Assembly (NCBI GenBank): GCA_949538735.1
Contig: CATGLK010000006.1
Coordinates: 25,774 to 89,773 of the forward strand
DNA: 64,000 nucleotides
Direction: 5' to 3'
From: an uncultured Clostridia bacterium
Lineage (GTDB): Bacteria > Bacillota > Clostridia > TANB77 > CAG-508
The translations under genes were made by a program, and so were the position numbers. The notes below the pieces were generated by a model. That model saw only the letters and a list, made by a program, of their open reading frames with translations, was not told the origin of the DNA and did no database searches. Numbering within the stretch: the stretch's first letter is position 1; each line of letters opens with the position of its first letter. This document shows, piece after piece, positions 1-8,249 of the stretch.

Positions 1-180
1 AACTAAAAGTCGTAGAGGTTTATGTATTTACAAGATGTCAAAGGTGGCAACACACTCCGCTTATTCTCATTTTCCATGTTCCAATTATATTGTTATTTTA
101 CCTATTTGTCAACAAGTATTATTGAGTTTAAATCTAATGAATATGCACCCAATTTCGTCCACGAATAATTTTCTTTTTTC

Positions 181-1047
181 CTAATCCGTAATTTTCTTAA
201 ACCCCAATCCCACAACCTCTCTCGAATTTGTCACAATCATAAAACAACGTGGGTCTACCTTTCTAGCAGCAAGCTTAATTCTAGAAACATCACGTCTAGA
301 AGCAGCACACATAAGCACTAATTTCTCTTGATTTGTATACATTCCTTTACCATAAAGACCTGTTGCACCACGGTGAATTTTCTCTTCTATTTCTTTTGCT
401 ATTACTTCATTTTTATCTGAAATAATAATAAGTAGTTTTGTAAAATAAATTCCTTCAAAAGCAATATCAATCAATTTTCCCATTAAATATATTGCAATTG
501 CAGAATATAGGCCTATTTCAATCTCCTTAAAAACAAGCATATTTATTATAACAATAATCGCATCAATAATAATTATTATATTGCTTGTCCTTATTGTCGG
601 ATTATATGCCCTTGCTATAAAGCTTACCAAGTCGCTTCCACCTGTTGATGTTCTGCATTTTAGTAATACTGCTGTCCCCAGCCCAATTATTATTCCGCCA
701 TAAACACATGCTAGAAATCTATCTTGTGTTAATGGTTCAAACTTATCCAATATATCTATAAATAGCGATAATGACACTGTCCCAACAATTGATTTTGCGA
801 AGAATATCTTGCCTACTTTAAATATCGCAATTACGAATAGTGGTATGTTTACTAGTAATATCATTGTTCCCATTGGTATTTTGAATAAGTAATACGTAAT
901 TGTTGCAATTCCCGAAACTCCGCCGGTTGATAATTGATTCGGTAGCAAAAATAAGGATACTCCAATTGCCATTATAAATGCACCTAGTACAGTTCCTCCT
1001 ATTTCTATTAATATCTCTTTCATATTGATTTTTTCTTCTAAATACAT
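181..1047 (-). CDS. YitT family membrane protein (DUF161/DUF2179)
   Basis: A 288-residue protein with five to six hydrophobic segments in residues 10-195 and a soluble C-terminal domain of about 85 residues (DUF2179 type). This is the standard layout of YitT proteins, integral membrane proteins of unknown substrate that are abundant in Firmicutes. The glycine-rich segment STGGVSGIATI near residue 40 and RTSTGGSDLVSFI near residue 132 are family hallmarks. The start at 1047 is supported by AGGTG seven bases upstream; an internal Met at residue 9 is a weaker alternative. It lies about 50 bp downstream of the radical SAM gene on the same strand and may be cotranscribed with it. Function is not known. 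Confidence 0.85.
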   Translation of the reverse strand: MYLEEKINMKEILIEIGGTVLGAFIMAIGVSLFLLPNQLSTGGVSGIATITYYLFKIPMGTMILLVNIPLFVIAIFKVGKIFFAKSIVGTVSLSLFIDILDKFEPLTQDRFLACVYGGIIIGLGTAVLLKCRTSTGGSDLVSFIARAYNPTIRTSNIIIIIDAIIVIINMLVFKEIEIGLYSAIAIYLMGKLIDIAFEGIYFTKLLIIISDKNEVIAKEIEEKIHRGATGLYGKGMYTNQEKLVLMCAASRRDVSRIKLAARKVDPRCFMIVTNSREVVGLGFKKITD

Positions 1048-1098
1048 AAAATCACCTTTATTACAATTATTTGTAAATTTAGGTGATTTTATTCGTTT

Positions 1099-2142
1099 TT
1101 AATTGTCATATGTTTTTGTTATTTCTACTTTTGATTTTCCTTGTTTCATATTTTCATCTTGTTTTAATATCAAATCCACGTCATATGTATCTTTTAATTT
1201 TTGAACATTTTCTTTTTTGTGCCCAATTACGTTGTTTGCGTCTATTGGTGATACTGTAACTTCTACTTCTTTTACTTTCATATTTAGCTTTTTGATTTTT
1301 CCTACTATCGCATCATACCACATTCCTGATTCCACTAATTGCCTAAATGCTGGGTGATATGGTCCTGCAACCACTTCGCTATCTTTACTTCCTGGTTCTG
1401 ATATTTCGTCAGTATTTTGAAGTCCTATTCTTATTATATCTATTTTTTTATCTGCAAATAGTCTTACTATTTCTTTGCAAATTTCTACTGCTTGTACAAC
1501 TGATAATGGTTGATATACTCCTTTTTCATACTCTTTTTCTAGTTTTGTGTTTTTTACTACTAACACAGGATATATTCTTACCATTTTAGGTTTTAGTTTT
1601 ATCAACGCCTTTGCTGTGTTAATTTCGTCAATTCTAGTACTTTCTGGCAAACCAACCATCATTTGATGTCCTAGTTTAAAGCCGTTCCATCTAATCATTT
1701 TTGATGCTTTTTTTACATCTTCAAATGTGTGCCCTCTGTTTGCCCTTTTTAGGATATAGTCATTTGCTGACTGTACTCCTAGCTCTATTGTTTTTACTTT
1801 GTATTTTTTTAGTCTTTTTAATGTCTCTTTGTCTATGCAGTCTGGTCTTGTTGATACTCTTATACTTTCGACTTTTCCTTGTTTTATATATTCATATGCT
1901 ACTTGTAATAATTCTTCTTGTTTTTCTTTTTCTATTGCTGTGAAGCTTCCTCCGAAAAATGCTATCTCTATTTGTGCGTCTTCTGCTTTGATACTTTCTA
2001 GGTAATTTTCTATTATTTCTTTTGCTTTCTCTTTTGTCATTTGTTCCTTTTGCCCACTTATTGATTTTTGGTTGCAAAATATGCAATCATTTGGACATCC
2101 CAAATGTGGTACAAATATTGGTATTATGTATTGCTTTTTCAT
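1099..2142 (-). CDS. Radical SAM protein, Elp3-like
   Basis: A 347-residue radical SAM enzyme. The 4Fe-4S binding motif CX3CX2C is visible as C16, C20 and C23 within HLGCPNDCIFCNQ, followed by the FFGGSFTAI segment that contacts SAM. The C-terminal third, with GxYHPAFRQLVES, matches the Elp3-related proteins that in clostridia sit between rnc and smc. Here the gene follows rnc after only 16 bp, supporting cotranscription. The substrate is not known; by homology to Elp3 a tRNA modification role is plausible, but the acetyltransferase domain of true Elp3 is absent. Confidence 0.85.
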   Translation of the reverse strand: MKKQYIIPIFVPHLGCPNDCIFCNQKSISGQKEQMTKEKAKEIIENYLESIKAEDAQIEIAFFGGSFTAIEKEKQEELLQVAYEYIKQGKVESIRVSTRPDCIDKETLKRLKKYKVKTIELGVQSANDYILKRANRGHTFEDVKKASKMIRWNGFKLGHQMMVGLPESTRIDEINTAKALIKLKPKMVRIYPVLVVKNTKLEKEYEKGVYQPLSVVQAVEICKEIVRLFADKKIDIIRIGLQNTDEISEPGSKDSEVVAGPYHPAFRQLVESGMWYDAIVGKIKKLNMKVKEVEVTVSPIDANNVIGHKKENVQKLKDTYDVDLILKQDENMKQGKSKVEITKTYDN

Positions 2143-2158
2143 AGATTTTACCTCTTTT

Positions 2159-2833
2159 CTATTTTAAATTTTCTAGCGCCTTTTTTGCAGCTTCCATATG
2201 TGCTTCTTTTTTGCTTTTTCCCTCTCCTTTTGCTAACACTTTTCCATTACATTTCACTTCTGCCTCAAACGTTTTATTATGATCTGGCCCTTTTTCTTTT
2301 AGTATTTCATATTCTATTTTCACATCCCCACGTGCTTGAAGTTTCTCTTGTAATACTGTTTTATAATCTTTATCTCCTACGTGTTTTGTCGCTTCTTCTA
2401 TTTCATTTTTTAGGTTATCTACAATAAATTTTTCTGCTGGTATTATTCCTCCATCCATAAATATTGCTGCAATTACTGCTTCTACACTGTCTGCTAATAT
2501 TGCTGGTCTTTGTCCTCCACCATTTCTTTGCTCTGACTTTCCTAAATATAAGAAATCACTAAAATTATGCAATTTAGCTATTTTGTAAAGGCTTTTTTCG
2601 CATACCACTGTTGCTCTAACTTTAGTCATTTCTCCTTCTTTTAGTTTAGGATATTTTTGATATAAGTATTTGCTAGATATGAATTCCAAAATGCTGTCTC
2701 CTAAAAACTCTAATTTTTCGTTGCTTTCCACATTGTGCTCATATGCATATGATGTGTGTGTTAGTGCTTTTTTTAATAATTCTTTGTTTTTAAATCTGTA
2801 TCCTATGCTTTCTTCTACATCTCTTAATTCCAC
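2159..2833 (-). CDS. rnc: Ribonuclease III
   Basis: Double-strand-specific endoribonuclease that matures rRNA precursors and processes structured RNAs. The N-terminal RNase III domain shows the signature NEKLEFLGDSILEF (residues about 38-51, catalytic E42 and D46) and the second acidic pair in ILADSVEAVIAAIF near residues 113-126. The dsRNA-binding domain fills residues about 155-224 and ends KKEAHMEAAKKALENL. The length of 224 is normal for the family. It is first in a rnc-radical SAM gene pair. Confidence 0.97.
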   Translation of the reverse strand: MELRDVEESIGYRFKNKELLKKALTHTSYAYEHNVESNEKLEFLGDSILEFISSKYLYQKYPKLKEGEMTKVRATVVCEKSLYKIAKLHNFSDFLYLGKSEQRNGGGQRPAILADSVEAVIAAIFMDGGIIPAEKFIVDNLKNEIEEATKHVGDKDYKTVLQEKLQARGDVKIEYEILKEKGPDHNKTFEAEVKCNGKVLAKGEGKSKKEAHMEAAKKALENLK

Positions 2834-2910
2834 TTTTTCACCTTCTTTCTGCCACTTATATTATATACTATTTTGCATATTTTGCAAGTTATTTGAATAT
2901 TTTTGTTAAA

Positions 2911-2976
2911 ATTGCCAATGGGGACGGACCTTTTTGGCAATTTTTTGCCAGAAAGGTCCGTCCCTGTTGGCAATTT
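2911..2976. repeat. Dispersed palindromic repeat (GGGGACGGACC element), copy 1
   Basis: A 66-bp near-perfect inverted repeat built from two blocks, TTGCCAATGGGGACGGACC and its complement, separated by TTTTTGGCAATTTTTTGCC. Related copies lie near 14240, 36036 and 62299, always between genes. It could form a long hairpin and lies between two divergently oriented genes, so it is not an obvious terminator for either. Confidence 0.85.
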
Positions 2977-3007
2977 CATCCTTATTGAATTTTTTTGTCT
3001 TTTTTTG

Positions 3008-3036
3008 TAGACAGACTAATTTTCTTATTATATAAT
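3008..3036 (+). promoter_or_regulatory. Sigma-A-type promoter of the glucosaminidase gene
   Basis: TAGACA at 3008-3013, a 17-bp spacer and TATAAT at 3031-3036, 36 bp before the start codon at 3072. Confidence 0.6.
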
Positions 3037-3071
3037 ATTGGTGTATTATTATAGAAAGTGAGTAAAATTTT

Positions 3072-4475
3072 ATGTTAGATGATAAATATAAAAATAGAAA
3101 TTTATCTGAAGTTTTTAAAGAATTAGAAGCAATTAGAAATGATTCTATTGCAGCGCAAACAAAGTCAAAACGTTCTAATCATAAAACTAGTAATTTAGAC
3201 CAAACCAATTCTGGACAAACTATTTCTTGGCAGTCTAGTAATTGGGGAACTAATATTGATTCTGAAGCTACTATATATGGTAAATCAAAAGATTTGAAAT
3301 TGTCACATATTATAGTTGGTTGCAGTATTTTGGTTGTAGCTTTGGCTGTCTTTTTCCCAAAGAGTACTTCTTTTAATGCGAGTTATGCTAAGTCTGAAAA
3401 TTTTGCAAGTATGTCAGAATTTGAATTGAACAGACATAGAATAAATATTCAAAGTATTATTTCTGAAAATTCAAATATGAACAGGGTTAAAGAGCAAGTT
3501 GTTGAAGAACGTGATGTTGAATTTGAAACTACATATAATAATAATCCAACTTTACCAAAGAGCGAAGAAATCGTTACACAAGAAGGTGTGCTTGGTAAAG
3601 ATAGAGTTGAAGCTGTTAAAACTTACGAAAATGGTGAGTTTGTAGAAGAAATTTTGTTAAATAGAACTATGATAACTGAGCCAACTCCAAAGGTGATTGA
3701 GCTTGGTACTTCTGAGTTTTTGGCAAAACATAAGGTTCATTTGAAAGATACTATGTACTTTACAAAAGCTACTTCTATTAGACAAGAGGCGGATTCATCT
3801 TCTTCTGTTGTTGCAGATGTTAAACAAAGTTTAGATGTTAAATTATTGGAACTTCCAAGTGAAGAGTGGGCTAAGGTTTCTTTTGATAGTATAGAAGGTT
3901 ATGTTCCTACATCAAACTTGACATCAGCTACTTCAACACCAAATATTGTAGAGAAAAATAGAATTCAAAGAATATTGCTTAAAGTTAATATAGATATGGA
4001 ACTTAACAAGCCTAGTGGTTTGACTTTAAATGATTATAAGAAGATATTTACTGGATTATCAAATGACACTAATAAGATATTTGAAAACAATTATCAAGCT
4101 TTTTATAATGTTGAGAAAAAATATAATATAAATGGAATCTTTTTAGCATCTATGGCAATTCACGAAAGTGGTTGGGGTACTTCTCAAATAGCTAAGGATA
4201 AAAATAATTTGTTTGGCTATGGTTCTTATGATAACACTCCTTATGAATCTTCTTTCGAGTTTGCTGATTATTCTGAAGGAATTGAGACTGTTGCTAAATC
4301 GTTAGTTAAGTATTATTTAAATCCTGCTGGAACTAAGATTTATGATGGTGAAACAGCAAGTGCTTGGTATTTCAATGGTCCTACTTTGGCTGGTGTTAAT
4401 GAGAGATATGCTTCAGATAAGGAATGGCATAAAAAAGTTTACAGTTATATGGAAACTTTATATAACAGACTTTAA
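3072..4475 (+). CDS. Membrane-anchored N-acetylglucosaminidase with SH3 domain
   Basis: A 467-residue predicted peptidoglycan hydrolase. A cytoplasmic N-terminus of about 77 residues precedes one membrane segment (about 78-96, SHIIVGCSILVVALAVFF), so the rest is extracytoplasmic. A bacterial SH3-like wall-binding domain lies at about 225-285 (TKATSIRQEADSSSSVVADV). The C-terminal 140 residues are a glucosaminidase domain with the catalytic segment MAIHESGWGTSQIA and KNNLFGYGSYD. It should cleave GlcNAc-MurNAc bonds during wall growth or separation. The long cytoplasmic N-terminus is unusual for a secreted hydrolase. A hypothetical single-pass protein follows 27 bp downstream. Confidence 0.88.
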   Translation: MLDDKYKNRNLSEVFKELEAIRNDSIAAQTKSKRSNHKTSNLDQTNSGQTISWQSSNWGTNIDSEATIYGKSKDLKLSHIIVGCSILVVALAVFFPKSTSFNASYAKSENFASMSEFELNRHRINIQSIISENSNMNRVKEQVVEERDVEFETTYNNNPTLPKSEEIVTQEGVLGKDRVEAVKTYENGEFVEEILLNRTMITEPTPKVIELGTSEFLAKHKVHLKDTMYFTKATSIRQEADSSSSVVADVKQSLDVKLLELPSEEWAKVSFDSIEGYVPTSNLTSATSTPNIVEKNRIQRILLKVNIDMELNKPSGLTLNDYKKIFTGLSNDTNKIFENNYQAFYNVEKKYNINGIFLASMAIHESGWGTSQIAKDKNNLFGYGSYDNTPYESSFEFADYSEGIETVAKSLVKYYLNPAGTKIYDGETASAWYFNGPTLAGVNERYASDKEWHKKVYSYMETLYNRL

Positions 4476-4502
4476 TTTAAACTTTTTTGATGGGAGTAAC
4501 AA

Positions 4503-5339
4503 ATGAGTAAAATAAATTTTAAAATTAAAAATGTAAAATTGGCTTTTGTACTATTAATAGTAGTTGCATTTATTGTTCTTATACTTTACAATGTGTTTGT
4601 ATTTTCTGGACTTGATAAGAAAAATGCTTTTACTAATCAGATGTTAGAAATTGCTAGCGAAAATGAAAATCCTATTTTTAATATTCAGAAAATTTCTACT
4701 TTTAGTAGTGCAAATGCTTTTAATGAAGAAGATAATCATTCTTTGCAAAATATGAGTATTTCTCAGTTTTCTGATATTGCTATATATCTTGATAATAGCT
4801 TGTCTTCTTCTGATATAACTGCTGAAAATACTGTTAGCGAGCTTTATATTGATAATATTAATATTTCGACTGCATCTGATAAAGGTACTAAAATTTTGAA
4901 TTATAAGAATTCTTTAGATTTTGGTAAGTATAAAGATTTGACTACTACTAATAGAATTAATTTTAAGGTTGTTAGGTCTAATGAAGAGAATGAGAATAAT
5001 AATTATGATGAGCCTACTTTTTATACGGATTGTTCTAATCCTATTACTTTGGGATTTTTGAATAAGAATATTTTGACTGATTATTCTGTTTCTGCTGATG
5101 CTAATTCTGTTTCTTTTAATGGAAAGGTTCTTCAAGAGGCTGGCATTAGTTTAGACGATATTAATTATACTTTGAGTTTTACTATTCATCTTGTTAATAA
5201 TGTTGGTCAGAAGTTTGCTTATAATATGAAGCTTGATGTTAATCTTGATGATGAGAATGGTGGTATTTTTAATGGTTATACTAATACTACTAATACTACT
5301 TCTGGTGATGAGTTTAAGTTTTTTAGAGAATTGAATTAA
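4503..5339 (+). CDS. Single-pass membrane-anchored protein, function unknown
   Basis: A 278-residue protein with a basic N-terminus and one membrane segment at about 15-38 (FVLLIVVAFIVLILYNVFVF); the rest is polar, rich in Asn, Ser and Thr, and predicted outside. GGGAG seven bases before the ATG sets the start. It lies 27 bp after the glucosaminidase gene and ends at a strong terminator, so the two form a likely operon. I do not recognise a domain; the Asn-rich beta-type sequence resembles exported surface proteins of clostridia. Confidence 0.75.
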   Translation: MSKINFKIKNVKLAFVLLIVVAFIVLILYNVFVFSGLDKKNAFTNQMLEIASENENPIFNIQKISTFSSANAFNEEDNHSLQNMSISQFSDIAIYLDNSLSSSDITAENTVSELYIDNINISTASDKGTKILNYKNSLDFGKYKDLTTTNRINFKVVRSNEENENNNYDEPTFYTDCSNPITLGFLNKNILTDYSVSADANSVSFNGKVLQEAGISLDDINYTLSFTIHLVNNVGQKFAYNMKLDVNLDDENGGIFNGYTNTTNTTSGDEFKFFRELN

Positions 5340-5345
5340 GAAAGT

Positions 5346-5376
5346 AAGAAAACGTTGATAAAATCAACGTTTTCTT
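5346..5376. terminator. Bidirectional terminator between convergent genes
   Basis: AAGAAAACGTTGAT, a short A loop, and ATCAACGTTTTCTT form a 14-bp perfect stem between two converging genes. A-rich and T-rich flanks allow use in both directions. Confidence 0.8.
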
Positions 5377-5391
5377 GTTTCTCCAAACAAT

Positions 5392-6318
5392 TTATTGAGC
5401 ACATTTTTGGCACGGTGTTAATCCACTGGCTATTGCCTGACTTAAAGTTGTCGCTGTTGAATTTTTTCCTCCACATGTTGATATATAATGATATCTTTTC
5501 CCTGTTGGTGTTCTGTATACCGTTCTACTATTGTTAGTATTTTGAGTAGTTGTACTCTGATTTGTTTGCTTTTTTATTGTTTGCTGTTGTTGGGCTTGTC
5601 GTTGAGCTTGTTGTCTAGCTTGTTCTGCTGCAGCTGCTTCTTCTTTTTTTCTTTCTTGCTCTTCTGCCAATTTTTTGGCTTGCTCTGCTGCAGCTGCCTC
5701 TTCTGCCTCTCTTTGTATTCTTTCTTCTTCAAGTTTTTTCTCTTGTTCTATTCTTTCTTTATCAATAATAGTTATTTTTATCCTATTGCTCTCTATTTCA
5801 TTTGAACTGACATATACTTCTGCCTCGCCTTCAGCAATTGGCTGAATTTTTGCATATATGAATTTCTCATTACTCTTTTCTGTATTTTTATTGAACTCTA
5901 CTATTTGAGAATTTGTACTATTAAATTTTATCTCACTTATATCAGCAGTTGTTGGGTCTATATTTAATAATATGTCTTTTGTTTCTTTTATATCTATTTC
6001 AATATCACTCTCATCAAATTTTAATTTTTCTATTTCTATTTTTTCTTCTATTTTTGTATTTGTATATGTCTCATTTTGTGGATAGTTAGTTTTAACATTT
6101 TCTTTTTGTAATGTCATACCACATATACTAAATAAAATTATAGGTATTATAATTTGTACTAATTTTTTGTCCTTTAATTTGCTTTTTTCATATATGGCTG
6201 GTATTAGACTGATTCCGCATAATATACAGAATATTGCTGGAATTATGTCTCCTGAGGTAATTCCACCTATTCCTCCTATAATTATAATGCTACCTAAAAT
6301 TATTCTCAATTTCTTCAT
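5392..6318 (-). CDS. Membrane-anchored coiled-coil protein with C-terminal Cys/His motif
   Basis: About 308 residues when started at the Met at 6318, which has AGGGGG nine bases upstream; the longer in-frame start at 6408 adds 30 unlike residues and has no ribosome site. Two hydrophobic segments occupy residues 1-60. An Ig-like region of about 90 residues follows, then a charged Glu/Gln/Ala coiled coil (QRQAQQQQ). The last 35 residues have the pattern Y-H-x(3)-C-x(20)-C-x2-C (YHYISTC and CQKCAQ), like the small Ada-type zinc-binding tails on many secreted Firmicute proteins. Its role is unknown; surface location is inferred. Confidence 0.75.
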   Translation of the reverse strand: MKKLRIILGSIIIIGGIGGITSGDIIPAIFCILCGISLIPAIYEKSKLKDKKLVQIIIPIILFSICGMTLQKENVKTNYPQNETYTNTKIEEKIEIEKLKFDESDIEIDIKETKDILLNIDPTTADISEIKFNSTNSQIVEFNKNTEKSNEKFIYAKIQPIAEGEAEVYVSSNEIESNRIKITIIDKERIEQEKKLEEERIQREAEEAAAAEQAKKLAEEQERKKEEAAAAEQARQQAQRQAQQQQTIKKQTNQSTTTQNTNNSRTVYRTPTGKRYHYISTCGGKNSTATTLSQAIASGLTPCQKCAQ

Positions 6319-6387
6319 ATTTGTATTCCCCCTATTTGTTATATAATAACAAATAGGATTACTTTTGTAAATACATAGTTGCATAAA

Positions 6388-6428
6388 AAACCGAGAAAAC
6401 ATTGACATTTCAATATTTTCTCGGTTTT
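6388..6428 (-). terminator. Terminator downstream of the tRNA genes
   Basis: AAACCGAGAAAA pairs with TTTTCTCGGTTT around a short loop. On the minus strand it is followed by a run of T and ends the tRNA-Gly/tRNA-Cys transcript. Confidence 0.75.
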
Positions 6429-6432
6429 AATT

Positions 6433-6506
6433 TGGAGGCGACACCCGGATTCGAACCGGGGATCAGAGTTTTGCAGACTCGTGCCTTACCACTTGGCTAT
6501 ATCGCC
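6433..6506 (-). tRNA. tRNA-Cys (anticodon GCA)
   Basis: A 74-nt cloverleaf with acceptor stem GGCGACA/GGCGATA-type pairing, D-loop AGTGGTAAGGC, anticodon loop CTGCAAA, T-arm CCGGGTTCGAATCCGG-like sequence and encoded CCA. The CCA is visible as TGG at the plus-strand 5' edge. Confidence 0.95.
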
Positions 6507-6555
6507 GTATATACCATACTATGATACAAAATAGAATTTTGTTACAAAAAAATAA

Positions 6556-6629
6556 TGGAGCAGGTAACGGGAATCGGACCCGTAACTTAACCTTGGCAAG
6601 GTTACGTTTTACCACTAAACTATACCTGC
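6556..6629 (-). tRNA. tRNA-Gly (anticodon GCC)
   Basis: A 74-nt cloverleaf with acceptor stem GCAGGTA/TACCTGC, anticodon stem AACC/GGTT with the normal seven-base loop TTGCCAA, T-loop GGTCCGATTCC and encoded CCA. It precedes tRNA-Cys by about 50 nt in the same direction. The normal loop size matters for the CGG findings: this is not an expanded-anticodon frameshift suppressor. Confidence 0.95.
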
Positions 6630-6700
6630 ATATATAAACACGTATATACGCATTTAATATATTAACAAATTTTACTAAAAATGTCAAGAGTGATTAACTA

Positions 6701-8167
6701 TTAATTTCCTATTGGAGCATAATTATCTGTAACAATTTGTTTTTCACTTGTAAAATCTTGAATTTCATTATTCAACAAACCTTGATATTCTTCTTGTTTG
6801 TCATTGTTTACGCTTTTATTTCCTTTAAAACCTACAAGTATCAAATTTTGTGTTTCTTTGCTATCTGCATTAGTTCTAACCTTAAACATTTTTACATCAT
6901 CAAATATTGCTTTGTATGTATTATATTCATATTTTATAAAGTCTGATTTTTCTCCTTCTATTGATGATATTATGTTTGTAATTACCATTCCATTTTCATT
7001 CAAATTATTATATGCTTTTTGCATTGCTTCATATGTTGTAAGTTCAAATGGAGCATTTAATCCTTTGAATGCATCTATTAATATTGTATCATATTTAGTT
7101 TCATTATAATTTAAAAAGCTTCTTCCGTCTGTTGTATATATTTTTAAGTTTGGATTATTTGTATCTAATCCAAATTCTTCCTCAGATATTTCTGTCATTT
7201 TCTTGTCAATTTCTACAACATCTATTGTTTTGTCTTGGTATTTGTTTAAGTAGTGCATTGGGTATGTGTATGCTGCTCCTCCTAGCATTAATGTGCTTTT
7301 GGCTTCTTTGTTATAGTATTCAAATAAATCAAAATATGTGAGATATTGTGCTCCCATTTTTCCTGTTTCTTGATTTATGTAAGATTCCAGCCCTGTGTCT
7401 ACTTGTAATGTTTTGTATTTTGCTTGGTCTACTTGAATTTCTTTTACCCATATTCTACTATATTCAGAATCTACATCTTTTATGATATCTATATTTTTAT
7501 TTTTAAATATTTGCGCACCTAAAATGTTGAGCCCTATTATTGCAATTAGCTCTATAATGATTAATACGTAATATTTTTTGTCTTTATTTTTGAATAGCAT
7601 AAATGACAAAATCCATAATAGAATTGAACATCCTAATATTATTGTTCTTACTCCTAAGTTTGGTATTAGTATAAATCCTGCAAAAAATGTTCCAAATATA
7701 CTTCCTATTGTTGATAGTGAAGATATTTTTCCTGATGTTGCACCTACATTATCTGGTGCATTATTTTTTAGTTTTACTGCTATTGGCGATACTGCTGCTA
7801 GTAGAAAACTTGGTATTCCAAATACTATTGTTGCTGATATTATTGCTACTATTATTAATTGATTTACTGCTTGTGCTAACGTGTTTACAAATACTGTTTC
7901 TAGTATTGGTATTAGGCTTGTTGCTATTGCTGCAATTAGCAAATAGTTTGCTAAAATGTTGATGTCGTTTTCTTTGTTTTGGTCAGCTTTTTTACCACCA
8001 AGCCAATACCCTATACTCATACTTGTTAGCATTATTCCTATTATTGTTGTCCATATTAGGTTTGAACTTCCTACATATGGTGACAATATCCTTGAAGCTA
8101 TTAACTCTAATACCATTGTTAATGCTCCACTTAAAAACACTGTTATTTCTAACTGGTATTTTTTCAT
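6701..8167 (-). CDS. Fused membrane/spermidine synthase-like protein
   Basis: A 488-residue protein. Residues 1-225 hold about seven membrane segments, beginning LEITVFLSGALTMVLELIASRILSPYVG. Residues about 230-488 form a Rossmann-fold domain of the polyamine aminopropyltransferase type, with the cofactor loop LMLGGAAYTYP, the acidic residue VVEID, and TTDGRSFL...YDTILIDAF. Fused MFS/spermidine synthase-like proteins are widespread; whether this one makes spermidine is not known. The residue pattern supports the fold, not the exact substrate. topA lies upstream on the same strand after an 82-bp gap. Confidence 0.82.
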   Translation of the reverse strand: MKKYQLEITVFLSGALTMVLELIASRILSPYVGSSNLIWTTIIGIMLTSMSIGYWLGGKKADQNKENDINILANYLLIAAIATSLIPILETVFVNTLAQAVNQLIIVAIISATIVFGIPSFLLAAVSPIAVKLKNNAPDNVGATSGKISSLSTIGSIFGTFFAGFILIPNLGVRTIILGCSILLWILSFMLFKNKDKKYYVLIIIELIAIIGLNILGAQIFKNKNIDIIKDVDSEYSRIWVKEIQVDQAKYKTLQVDTGLESYINQETGKMGAQYLTYFDLFEYYNKEAKSTLMLGGAAYTYPMHYLNKYQDKTIDVVEIDKKMTEISEEEFGLDTNNPNLKIYTTDGRSFLNYNETKYDTILIDAFKGLNAPFELTTYEAMQKAYNNLNENGMVITNIISSIEGEKSDFIKYEYNTYKAIFDDVKMFKVRTNADSKETQNLILVGFKGNKSVNNDKQEEYQGLLNNEIQDFTSEKQIVTDNYAPIGN

Positions 8168-8249
8168 TTATTGCTCCTTTTATATTCCAATTTGCTTTAT
8201 TTATTATTTACTTATCTTTGTAGCACTAAATTTATGCTTTTTGATATTT

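Noticed and set aside
30..110. T-box-like GGTGGCAACAC sequence and a 24-codon minus-strand frame containing CGG
   Set aside because: No antiterminator/terminator pair, no downstream plus-strand gene, and no ribosome site or homology for the short frame.
6556..6629. tRNA-Gly as a four-base-reading frameshift suppressor
   Set aside because: Its anticodon loop is the normal seven bases with GCC; it cannot pair with four bases of CGGN in an obvious way.
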